From Euglena gracilis (lineage: Eukaryota; Euglenozoa; Euglenophyceae; Euglenales; Euglenaceae): DNA of 31,789 bases. The first letter of the stretch is position 1, and the number at the start of each line of letters is the position of its first letter. The stretch is from assembly GCA_900893395.1 (NCBI GenBank), contig CAAHFI011306831.1, positions 1-31,789 of the forward strand, read 5' to 3'. Positions 1 through 10,000 of the stretch are shown here, in pieces. The notes under the pieces are model-generated. The model had not been told where the DNA came from, searched no databases, and saw nothing but the letters and a program-made list of their open reading frames with translations. Both the position numbers and the translations under genes were made by a program.

Positions 1-205
1 GGGTCAATCCGGGTGATCGGGTGCCTGGGACCCTATGGAACTGGGGTCAGCGGGGGCCCGGTAACAAGGAACCTGGCTTGAGGTCCAGAACCGGGGTATA
101 ACCAGGAAACCGATTGGCACCTCAGTCGAGCTGAAGGAGGCAGATTTCACCCGGATTCACCCGGAACGCGTGTCTAGGGGTGTGAAATACATGCAGCCGG
201 AAATT
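1..205 (+). repeat. Left-edge monomer with small deletions
   Basis: This is the first, partial unit; it begins in the middle of the ggaggggtcaa motif. It differs from the consensus by three one-base losses: an A in gtgaatcgg (near 14-17), a G in cccgggtaac (near 58-61), and a G in ggaagattt (near 200-203). After about 205 the copies become clean at once. Three errors in 205 bases against almost none in the next 13 kb suggests a contig end with poor read support rather than an evolved array boundary. No non-satellite flank is visible. Confidence 0.8.
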
Positions 206-3200
206 TGGAGGGGTCAATCCGGGTGAATCGGGTGCCTGGGACCCTATGGAACTGGGGTCAGCGGGGGCCCGGGTAACAAGGAACCTGGCTTGAGGTCCAG
301 AACCGGGGTATAACCAGGAAACCGATTGGCACCTCAGTCGAGCTGAAGGAGGCAGATTTCACCCGGATTCACCCGGAACGCGTGTCTAGGGGTGTGAAAT
401 ACATGCAGCCGGAAGATTTGGAGGGGTCAATCCGGGTGAATCGGGTGCCTGGGACCCTATGGAACTGGGGTCAGCGGGGGCCCGGGTAACAAGGAACCTG
501 GCTTGAGGTCCAGAACCGGGGTATAACCAGGAAACCGATTGGCACCTCAGTCGAGCTGAAGGAGGCAGATTTCACCCGGATTCACCCGGAACGCGTGTCT
601 AGGGGTGTGAAATACATGCAGCCGGAAGATTTGGAGGGGTCAATCCGGGTGAATCGGGTGCCTGGGACCCTATGGAACTGGGGTCAGCGGGGGCCCGGGT
701 AACAAGGAACCTGGCTTGAGGTCCAGAACCGGGGTATAACCAGGAAACCGATTGGCACCTCAGTCGAGCTGAAGGAGGCAGATTTCACCCGGATTCACCC
801 GGAACGCGTGTCTAGGGGTGTGAAATACATGCAGCCGGAAGATTTGGAGGGGTCAATCCGGGTGAATCGGGTGCCTGGGACCCTATGGAACTGGGGTCAG
901 CGGGGCCCGGGTAACAAGGAACCTGGCTTGAGGTCCAGAACCGGGGTATAACCAGGAAACCGATTGGCACCTCAGTCGAGCTGAAGGAGGCAGATTTCAC
1001 CCGGATTCACCCGGAACGCGTGTCTAGGGGTGTGAAATACATGCAGCCGGAAGATTTGGAGGGGTCAATCCGGGTGAATCGGGTGCCTGGGACCCTATGG
1101 AACTGGGGTCAGCGGGGGCCCGGGTAACAAGGAACCTGGCTTGAGGTCCAGAACCGGGGTATAACCAGGAAACCGATTGGCACCTCAGTCGAGCTGAAGG
1201 AGGCAGATTTCACCCGGATTCACCCGGAACGCGTGTCTAGGGGTGTGAAATACATGCAGCCGGAAGATTTGGAGGGGTCAATCCGGGTGAATCGGGTGCC
1301 TGGGACCCTATGGAACTGGGGTCAGCGGGGGCCCGGGTAACAAGGAACCTGGCTTGAGGTCCAGAACCGGGGTATAACCAGGAAACCGATTGGCACCTCA
1401 GTCGAGCTGAAGGAGGCAGATTTCACCCGGATTCACCCGGAACGCGTGTCTAGGGGTGTGAAATACATGCAGCCGGAAGATTTGGAGGGGTCAATCCGGG
1501 TGAATCGGGTGCCTGGGACCCTATGGAACTGGGGTCAGCGGGGGCCCGGGTAACAAGGAACCTGGCTTGAGGTCCAGAACCGGGGTATAACCAGGAAACC
1601 GATTGGCACCTCAGTCGAGCTGAAGGAGGCAGATTTCACCCGGATTCACCCGGAACGCGTGTCTAGGGGTGTGAAATACATGCAGCCGGAAGATTTGGAG
1701 GGGTCAATCCGGGTGAATCGGGTGCCTGGGACCCTATGGAACTGGGGTCAGCGGGGGCCCGGGTAACAAGGAACCTGGCTTGAGGTCCAGAACCGGGGTA
1801 TAACCAGGAAACCGATTGGCACCTCAGTCGAGCTGAAGGAGGCAGATTTCACCCGGATTCACCCGGAACGCGTGTCTAGGGGTGTGAAATACATGCAGCC
1901 GGAAGATTTGGAGGGGTCAATCCGGGTGAATCGGGTGCCTGGGACCCTATGGAACTGGGGTCAGCGGGGGCCCGGGTAACAAGGAACCTGGCTTGAGGTC
2001 CAGAACCGGGGTATAACCAGGAAACCGATTGGCACCTCAGTCGAGCTGAAGGAGGCAGATTTCACCCGGATTCACCCGGAACGCGTGTCTAGGGGTGTGA
2101 AATACATGCAGCCGGAAGATTTGGAGGGGTCAATCCGGGTGAATCGGGTGCCTGGGACCCTATGGAACTGGGGTCAGCGGGGGCCGGGTAACAAGGAACC
2201 TGGCTTGAGGTCCAGAACCGGGGTATAACCAGGAAACCGATTGGCACCTCAGTCGAGCTGAAGGAGGCAGATTTCACCCGGATTCACCCGGAACGCGTGT
2301 CTAGGGGTGTGAAATACATGCAGCCGGAAGATTTGGAGGGGTCAATCCGGGTGAATCGGGTGCCTGGGACCCTATGGAACTGGGGTCAGCGGGGGCCCGG
2401 GTAACAAGGAACCTGGCTTGAGGTCCAGAACCGGGGTATAACCAGGAAACCGATTGGCACCTCAGTCGAGCTGAAGGAGGCAGATTTCACCCGGATTCAC
2501 CCGGAACGCGTGTCTAGGGGTGTGAAATACATGCAGCCGGAAGATTTGGAGGGGTCAATCCGGGTGAATCGGGTGCCTGGGACCCTATGGAACTGGGGTC
2601 AGCGGGGGCCCGGGTAACAAGGAACCTGGCTTGAGGTCCAGAACCGGGGTATAACCAGGAAACCGATTGGCACCTCAGTCGAGCTGAAGGAGGCAGATTT
2701 CACCCGGATTCACCCGGAACGCGTGTCTAGGGGTGTGAAATACATGCAGCCGGAAGATTTGGAGGGGTCAATCCGGGTGAATCGGGTGCCTGGGACCCTA
2801 TGGAACTGGGGTCAGCGGGGGCCCGGGTAACAAGGAACCTGGCTTGAGGTCCAGAACCGGGGTATAACCAGGAAACCGATTGGCACCTCAGTCGAGCTGA
2901 AGGAGGCAGATTTCACCCGGATTCACCCGGAACGCGTGTCTAGGGGTGTGAAATACATGCAGCCGGAAGATTTGGAGGGGTCAATCCGGGTGAATCGGGT
3001 GCCTGGGACCCTATGGAACTGGGGTCAGCGGGGGCCCGGGTAACAAGGAACCTGGCTTGAGGTCCAGAACCGGGGTATAACCAGGAAACCGATTGGCACC
3101 TCAGTCGAGCTGAAGGAGGCAGATTTCACCCGGATTCACCCGGAACGCGTGTCTAGGGGTGTGAAATACATGCAGCCGGAAGATTTGGAGGGGTCAATCC

Positions 3201-3500
3201 GGGTGAATCGGGTGCCTGGGACCCTATGGAACTGGGGTCAGCGGGGGCCCGGGTAACAAGGAACCTGGCTTGAGGTCCAGAACCGGGGTATAACCAGGAA
3301 ACCGATTGGCACCTCAGTCGAGCTGAAGGAGGCAGATTTCACCCGGATTCACCCGGAACGCGTGTCTAGGGGTGTGAAATACATGCAGCCGGAAGATTTG
3401 GAGGGGTCAATCCGGGTGAATCGGGTGCCTGGGACCCTATGGAACTGGGGTCAGCGGGGGCCCGGGTAACAAGGAACCTGGCTTGAGGTCCAGAACCGGG
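206..3500 (+). repeat. Near-perfect satellite block
   Basis: About 15.5 units that match the consensus except for three one-base contractions. The G5 run is G4 at 902-905. CCC is CC at 2184-2185. The G4 run before TATAA is G3 at 3498-3500. I saw no substitutions. The three altered units are 212 bp long, and each happens to open a 62-codon minus-strand frame, which is the only reason these places stand out in a coding scan. Confidence 0.9.
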
Positions 3501-3762
3501 TATAACCAGGAAACCGATTGGCACCTCAGTCGAGCTGAAGGAGGCAGATTTCACCCGGATTCACCCGGAACGCGTGTCTAGGGGTGTGAAATACATGCAG
3601 CCGGAAGATTTGGAGGGGTCAATCCGGGTGAATCGGGTGCCTGGGACCCTATGGAACTGGGGTCAGCGGGGGCCCGGGTAACAAGGAACCTGGCTTGAGG
3701 TCCAGAACCGGGGTATAACCAGGAAACCGATTGGCACCTCAGTCGAGCTGAAGGAGGCAGAT

Positions 3763-3782
3763 TTCACCCGGATTCACCCGGA
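3763..3782 (+). repeat. Tandem pair of the 10-mer ttcacccgga
   Basis: Two exact adjacent copies of ttcacccgga, at 3763-3772 and 3773-3782, recur once per unit. The reverse complement tccgggtgaa occurs at 3836-3845. The 10-bp step is about one helical turn, so both copies face the same side of the DNA. Whether a protein uses this is unknown. Confidence 0.85.
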
Positions 3783-3852
3783 ACGCGTGTCTAGGGGTGT
3801 GAAATACATGCAGCCGGAAGATTTGGAGGGGTCAATCCGGGTGAATCGGGTG
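3765..3852. repeat. Imperfect inverted repeat (hairpin-capable dyad), one per monomer
   Basis: The left arm cacccggattcacccgga (3765-3782) and the right arm tccgggtgaatcgggtg (3836-3852) are reverse complements over 17 bp, with a single unpaired G in the left arm. The loop is 53 nt (3783-3835). The left arm is itself part of a direct tandem of the 10-mer ttcacccgga (3763-3772 and 3773-3782), so the right arm could pair in more than one register. The dyad recurs in every intact unit at 213-bp spacing. Dyad symmetries are common in satellites and may form hairpins or cruciforms or bind proteins. No function can be assigned here. Confidence 0.8.
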
Positions 3853-3891
3853 CCTGGGACCCTATGGAACTGGGGTCAGCGGGGGCCCGGG
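3839..3891 (+). other. G-run cluster, one per monomer
   Basis: Six runs of three or more G lie within 53 bases: 3839-3841, 3848-3850, 3856-3858, 3872-3875, 3881-3885 and 3889-3891. Spacers are 6, 5, 13, 5 and 3 nt. The 13-nt spacer breaks the strict rule of four runs with loops up to 7 nt, so this is only a relaxed quadruplex candidate. The GGGCCC (3883-3888) and CCCGGG (3886-3891) palindromes compete by ordinary pairing. With three further runs (3923, 4007, 4041) the + strand has nine G-runs per unit. Confidence 0.5.
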
Positions 3892-3961
3892 TAACAAGGA
3901 ACCTGGCTTGAGGTCCAGAACCGGGGTATAACCAGGAAACCGATTGGCACCTCAGTCGAGC
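3851..3961 (+). repeat. Degenerate internal sub-repeats of about 35 bp
   Basis: Two segments align with three gap positions: gggtaacaaggaacc (3889-3903) and gggtataaccaggaaacc (3924-3941), 35 bp apart. A weaker third relative lies about 35 bp upstream, where gggaccctatggaactgg (3856-3873) and ggtcag (3874-3879) resemble ggaacctgg and ggtccag in the second segment. Since 213 is close to 6 x 35.5, the unit may have grown from a shorter repeat. The three-segment alignment is by eye; the rest of the unit shows no clear further copies. Confidence 0.45.
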
Positions 3962-3995
3962 TGAAGGAGGCAGATTTCACCCGGATTCACCCGGA

Positions 3996-4001
3996 ACGCG
4001 T
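3996..4001. other. ACGCGT palindrome in each monomer
   Basis: A single ACGCGT (MluI recognition sequence) sits directly after the tandem 10-mer in every intact unit and holds two of the 12 CpGs. From 23.5 kb rightward it is a repeated site of small deletions (CGCG to CG, or loss of one base). CpG context and short dinucleotide repetition make it prone to both methylation and long-read miscalls. Confidence 0.85.
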
Positions 4002-7000
4002 GTCTAGGGGTGTGAAATACATGCAGCCGGAAGATTTGGAGGGGTCAATCCGGGTGAATCGGGTGCCTGGGACCCTATGGAACTGGGGTCAGCGGGGGCC
4101 CGGGTAACAAGGAACCTGGCTTGAGGTCCAGAACCGGGGTATAACCAGGAAACCGATTGGCACCTCAGTCGAGCTGAAGGAGGCAGATTTCACCCGGATT
4201 CACCCGGAACGCGTGTCTAGGGGTGTGAAATACATGCAGCCGGAAGATTTGGAGGGGTCAATCCGGGTGAATCGGGTGCCTGGGACCCTATGGAACTGGG
4301 GTCAGCGGGGGCCCGGGTAACAAGGAACCTGGCTTGAGGTCCAGAACCGGGGTATAACCAGGAAACCGATTGGCACCTCAGTCGAGCTGAAGGAGGCAGA
4401 TTTCACCCGGATTCACCCGGAACGCGTGTCTAGGGGTGTGAAATACATGCAGCCGGAAGATTTGGAGGGGTCAATCCGGGTGAATCGGGTGCCTGGGACC
4501 CTATGGAACTGGGGTCAGCGGGGGCCCGGGTAACAAGGAACCTGGCTTGAGGTCCAGAACCGGGGTATAACCAGGAAACCGATTGGCACCTCAGTCGAGC
4601 TGAAGGAGGCAGATTTCACCCGGATTCACCCGGAACGCGTGTCTAGGGGTGTGAAATACATGCAGCCGGAAGATTTGGAGGGGTCAATCCGGGTGAATCG
4701 GGTGCCTGGGACCCTATGGAACTGGGGTCAGCGGGGGCCCGGGTAACAAGGAACCTGGCTTGAGGTCCAGAACCGGGGTATAACCAGGAAACCGATTGGC
4801 ACCTCAGTCGAGCTGAAGGAGGCAGATTTCACCCGGATTCACCCGGAACGCGTGTCTAGGGGTGTGAAATACATGCAGCCGGAAGATTTGGAGGGGTCAA
4901 TCCGGGTGAATCGGGTGCCTGGGACCCTATGGAACTGGGGTCAGCGGGGGCCCGGGTAACAAGGAACCTGGCTTGAGGTCCAGAACCGGGGTATAACCAG
5001 GAAACCGATTGGCACCTCAGTCGAGCTGAAGGAGGCAGATTTCACCCGGATTCACCCGGAACGCGTGTCTAGGGGTGTGAAATACATGCAGCCGGAAGAT
5101 TTGGAGGGGTCAATCCGGGTGAATCGGGTGCCTGGGACCCTATGGAACTGGGGTCAGCGGGGGCCCGGGTAACAAGGAACCTGGCTTGAGGTCCAGAACC
5201 GGGGTATAACCAGGAAACCGATTGGCACCTCAGTCGAGCTGAAGGAGGCAGATTTCACCCGGATTCACCCGGAACGCGTGTCTAGGGGTGTGAAATACAT
5301 GCAGCCGGAAGATTTGGAGGGGTCAATCCGGGTGAATCGGGTGCCTGGGACCCTATGGAACTGGGGTCAGCGGGGGCCCGGGTAACAAGGAACCTGGCTT
5401 GAGGTCCAGAACCGGGGTATAACCAGGAAACCGATTGGCACCTCAGTCGAGCTGAAGGAGGCAGATTTCACCCGGATTCACCCGGAACGCGTGTCTAGGG
5501 GTGTGAAATACATGCAGCCGGAAGATTTGGAGGGGTCAATCCGGGTGAATCGGGTGCCTGGGACCCTATGGAACTGGGGTCAGCGGGGGCCCGGGTAACA
5601 AGGAACCTGGCTTGAGGTCCAGAACCGGGGTATAACCAGGAAACCGATTGGCACCTCAGTCGAGCTGAAGGAGGCAGATTTCACCCGGATTCACCCGGAA
5701 CGCGTGTCTAGGGGTGTGAAATACATGCAGCCGGAAGATTTGGAGGGGTCAATCCGGGTGAATCGGGTGCCTGGGACCCTATGGAACTGGGGTCAGCGGG
5801 GGCCCGGGTAACAAGGAACCTGGCTTGAGGTCCAGAACCGGGGTATAACCAGGAAACCGATTGGCACCTCAGTCGAGCTGAAGGAGGCAGATTTCACCCG
5901 GATTCACCCGGAACGCGTGTCTAGGGGTGTGAAATACATGCAGCCGGAAGATTTGGAGGGGTCAATCCGGGTGAATCGGGTGCCTGGGACCCTATGGAAC
6001 TGGGGTCAGCGGGGGCCCGGGTAACAAGGAACCTGGCTTGAGGTCCAGAACCGGGGTATAACCAGGAAACCGATTGGCACCTCAGTCGAGCTGAAGGAGG
6101 CAGATTTCACCCGGATTCACCCGGAACGCGTGTCTAGGGGTGTGAAATACATGCAGCCGGAAGATTTGGAGGGGTCAATCCGGGTGAATCGGGTGCCTGG
6201 GACCCTATGGAACTGGGGTCAGCGGGGGCCCGGGTAACAAGGAACCTGGCTTGAGGTCCAGAACCGGGGTATAACCAGGAAACCGATTGGCACCTCAGTC
6301 GAGCTGAAGGAGGCAGATTTCACCCGGATTCACCCGGAACGCGTGTCTAGGGGTGTGAAATACATGCAGCCGGAAGATTTGGAGGGGTCAATCCGGGTGA
6401 ATCGGGTGCCTGGGACCCTATGGAACTGGGGTCAGCGGGGGCCCGGGTAACAAGGAACCTGGCTTGAGGTCCAGAACCGGGGTATAACCAGGAAACCGAT
6501 TGGCACCTCAGTCGAGCTGAAGGAGGCAGATTTCACCCGGATTCACCCGGAACGCGTGTCTAGGGGTGTGAAATACATGCAGCCGGAAGATTTGGAGGGG
6601 TCAATCCGGGTGAATCGGGTGCCTGGGACCCTATGGAACTGGGGTCAGCGGGGGCCCGGGTAACAAGGAACCTGGCTTGAGGTCCAGAACCGGGGTATAA
6701 CCAGGAAACCGATTGGCACCTCAGTCGAGCTGAAGGAGGCAGATTTCACCCGGATTCACCCGGAACGCGTGTCTAGGGGTGTGAAATACATGCAGCCGGA
6801 AGATTTGGAGGGGTCAATCCGGGTGAATCGGGTGCCTGGGACCCTATGGAACTGGGGTCAGCGGGGGCCCGGGTAACAAGGAACCTGGCTTGAGGTCCAG
6901 AACCGGGGTATAACCAGGAAACCGATTGGCACCTCAGTCGAGCTGAAGGAGGCAGATTTCACCCGGATTCACCCGGAACGCGTGTCTAGGGGTGTGAAAT

Positions 7001-10000
7001 ACATGCAGCCGGAAGATTTGGAGGGGTCAATCCGGGTGAATCGGGTGCCTGGGACCCTATGGAACTGGGGTCAGCGGGGGCCCGGGTAACAAGGAACCTG
7101 GCTTGAGGTCCAGAACCGGGGTATAACCAGGAAACCGATTGGCACCTCAGTCGAGCTGAAGGAGGCAGATTTCACCCGGATTCACCCGGAACGCGTGTCT
7201 AGGGGTGTGAAATACATGCAGCCGGAAGATTTGGAGGGGTCAATCCGGGTGAATCGGGTGCCTGGGACCCTATGGAACTGGGGTCAGCGGGGGCCCGGGT
7301 AACAAGGAACCTGGCTTGAGGTCCAGAACCGGGGTATAACCAGGAAACCGATTGGCACCTCAGTCGAGCTGAAGGAGGCAGATTTCACCCGGATTCACCC
7401 GGAACGCGTGTCTAGGGGTGTGAAATACATGCAGCCGGAAGATTTGGAGGGGTCAATCCGGGTGAATCGGGTGCCTGGGACCCTATGGAACTGGGGTCAG
7501 CGGGGGCCCGGGTAACAAGGAACCTGGCTTGAGGTCCAGAACCGGGGTATAACCAGGAAACCGATTGGCACCTCAGTCGAGCTGAAGGAGGCAGATTTCA
7601 CCCGGATTCACCCGGAACGCGTGTCTAGGGGTGTGAAATACATGCAGCCGGAAGATTTGGAGGGGTCAATCCGGGTGAATCGGGTGCCTGGGACCCTATG
7701 GAACTGGGGTCAGCGGGGGCCCGGGTAACAAGGAACCTGGCTTGAGGTCCAGAACCGGGGTATAACCAGGAAACCGATTGGCACCTCAGTCGAGCTGAAG
7801 GAGGCAGATTTCACCCGGATTCACCCGGAACGCGTGTCTAGGGGTGTGAAATACATGCAGCCGGAAGATTTGGAGGGGTCAATCCGGGTGAATCGGGTGC
7901 CTGGGACCCTATGGAACTGGGGTCAGCGGGGGCCCGGGTAACAAGGAACCTGGCTTGAGGTCCAGAACCGGGGTATAACCAGGAAACCGATTGGCACCTC
8001 AGTCGAGCTGAAGGAGGCAGATTTCACCCGGATTCACCCGGAACGCGTGTCTAGGGGTGTGAAATACATGCAGCCGGAAGATTTGGAGGGGTCAATCCGG
8101 GTGAATCGGGTGCCTGGGACCCTATGGAACTGGGGTCAGCGGGGGCCCGGGTAACAAGGAACCTGGCTTGAGGTCCAGAACCGGGGTATAACCAGGAAAC
8201 CGATTGGCACCTCAGTCGAGCTGAAGGAGGCAGATTTCACCCGGATTCACCCGGAACGCGTGTCTAGGGGTGTGAAATACATGCAGCCGGAAGATTTGGA
8301 GGGGTCAATCCGGGTGAATCGGGTGCCTGGGACCCTATGGAACTGGGGTCAGCGGGGGCCCGGGTAACAAGGAACCTGGCTTGAGGTCCAGAACCGGGGT
8401 ATAACCAGGAAACCGATTGGCACCTCAGTCGAGCTGAAGGAGGCAGATTTCACCCGGATTCACCCGGAACGCGTGTCTAGGGGTGTGAAATACATGCAGC
8501 CGGAAGATTTGGAGGGGTCAATCCGGGTGAATCGGGTGCCTGGGACCCTATGGAACTGGGGTCAGCGGGGGCCCGGGTAACAAGGAACCTGGCTTGAGGT
8601 CCAGAACCGGGGTATAACCAGGAAACCGATTGGCACCTCAGTCGAGCTGAAGGAGGCAGATTTCACCCGGATTCACCCGGAACGCGTGTCTAGGGGTGTG
8701 AAATACATGCAGCCGGAAGATTTGGAGGGGTCAATCCGGGTGAATCGGGTGCCTGGGACCCTATGGAACTGGGGTCAGCGGGGGCCCGGGTAACAAGGAA
8801 CCTGGCTTGAGGTCCAGAACCGGGGTATAACCAGGAAACCGATTGGCACCTCAGTCGAGCTGAAGGAGGCAGATTTCACCCGGATTCACCCGGAACGCGT
8901 GTCTAGGGGTGTGAAATACATGCAGCCGGAAGATTTGGAGGGGTCAATCCGGGTGAATCGGGTGCCTGGGACCCTATGGAACTGGGGTCAGCGGGGGCCC
9001 GGGTAACAAGGAACCTGGCTTGAGGTCCAGAACCGGGGTATAACCAGGAAACCGATTGGCACCTCAGTCGAGCTGAAGGAGGCAGATTTCACCCGGATTC
9101 ACCCGGAACGCGTGTCTAGGGGTGTGAAATACATGCAGCCGGAAGATTTGGAGGGGTCAATCCGGGTGAATCGGGTGCCTGGGACCCTATGGAACTGGGG
9201 TCAGCGGGGGCCCGGGTAACAAGGAACCTGGCTTGAGGTCCAGAACCGGGGTATAACCAGGAAACCGATTGGCACCTCAGTCGAGCTGAAGGAGGCAGAT
9301 TTCACCCGGATTCACCCGGAACGCGTGTCTAGGGGTGTGAAATACATGCAGCCGGAAGATTTGGAGGGGTCAATCCGGGTGAATCGGGTGCCTGGGACCC
9401 TATGGAACTGGGGTCAGCGGGGGCCCGGGTAACAAGGAACCTGGCTTGAGGTCCAGAACCGGGGTATAACCAGGAAACCGATTGGCACCTCAGTCGAGCT
9501 GAAGGAGGCAGATTTCACCCGGATTCACCCGGAACGCGTGTCTAGGGGTGTGAAATACATGCAGCCGGAAGATTTGGAGGGGTCAATCCGGGTGAATCGG
9601 GTGCCTGGGACCCTATGGAACTGGGGTCAGCGGGGGCCCGGGTAACAAGGAACCTGGCTTGAGGTCCAGAACCGGGGTATAACCAGGAAACCGATTGGCA
9701 CCTCAGTCGAGCTGAAGGAGGCAGATTTCACCCGGATTCACCCGGAACGCGTGTCTAGGGGTGTGAAATACATGCAGCCGGAAGATTTGGAGGGGTCAAT
9801 CCGGGTGAATCGGGTGCCTGGGACCCTATGGAACTGGGGTCAGCGGGGGCCCGGGTAACAAGGAACCTGGCTTGAGGTCCAGAACCGGGGTATAACCAGG
9901 AAACCGATTGGCACCTCAGTCGAGCTGAAGGAGGCAGATTTCACCCGGATTCACCCGGAACGCGTGTCTAGGGGTGTGAAATACATGCAGCCGGAAGATT

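Larger units (their letters stand above)
3831..4043 (+). repeat. Representative consensus monomer (213 bp)
   Basis: One unit from the invariant block, usable as the reference copy. Composition is 76 G, 49 C, 51 A and 37 T (58.7% G+C; GC skew about +0.22). Landmarks, as offsets from its first base: right arm of an inverted repeat 6-22; G5 run 51-55, followed by CCCGGG 56-61; related sub-repeats 59-73 and 94-111; G4 run 93-96, followed by TATAA 97-101; tandem 10-mer ttcacccgga 146-155 and 156-165; ACGCGT 166-171; G4 run 177-180; final G4 run starting at 211. The unit start is arbitrary. The G5 run and the G4 runs at offsets 93, 177 and 211 are the places where copies to the right lose one base. 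Confidence 0.95.

Noticed and set aside
812-1000. 62-codon minus-strand open frame, with many near-copies across the window
   Set aside because: It exists only in units that lost one base; intact 213-bp units close it. It starts at GTG, has no recognisable domain, and is a by-product of the repeat.
3763-3790. CENP-B box
   Set aside because: The cccggattcacccggaa stretch resembles it loosely, but the essential TTCG and CGGG positions do not align on either strand.
3923-3935. TATA-box promoter at ggggtataacc
   Set aside because: A bare TATAA in every unit with no other promoter element or downstream gene; a five-base match is expected by chance.
3911-3970. tRNA-derived SINE or Pol III A/B boxes
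   Set aside because: ggtccagaacc and agtcgagctg only faintly recall a B box; consensus positions fail and there is no A box, tail or target duplication.
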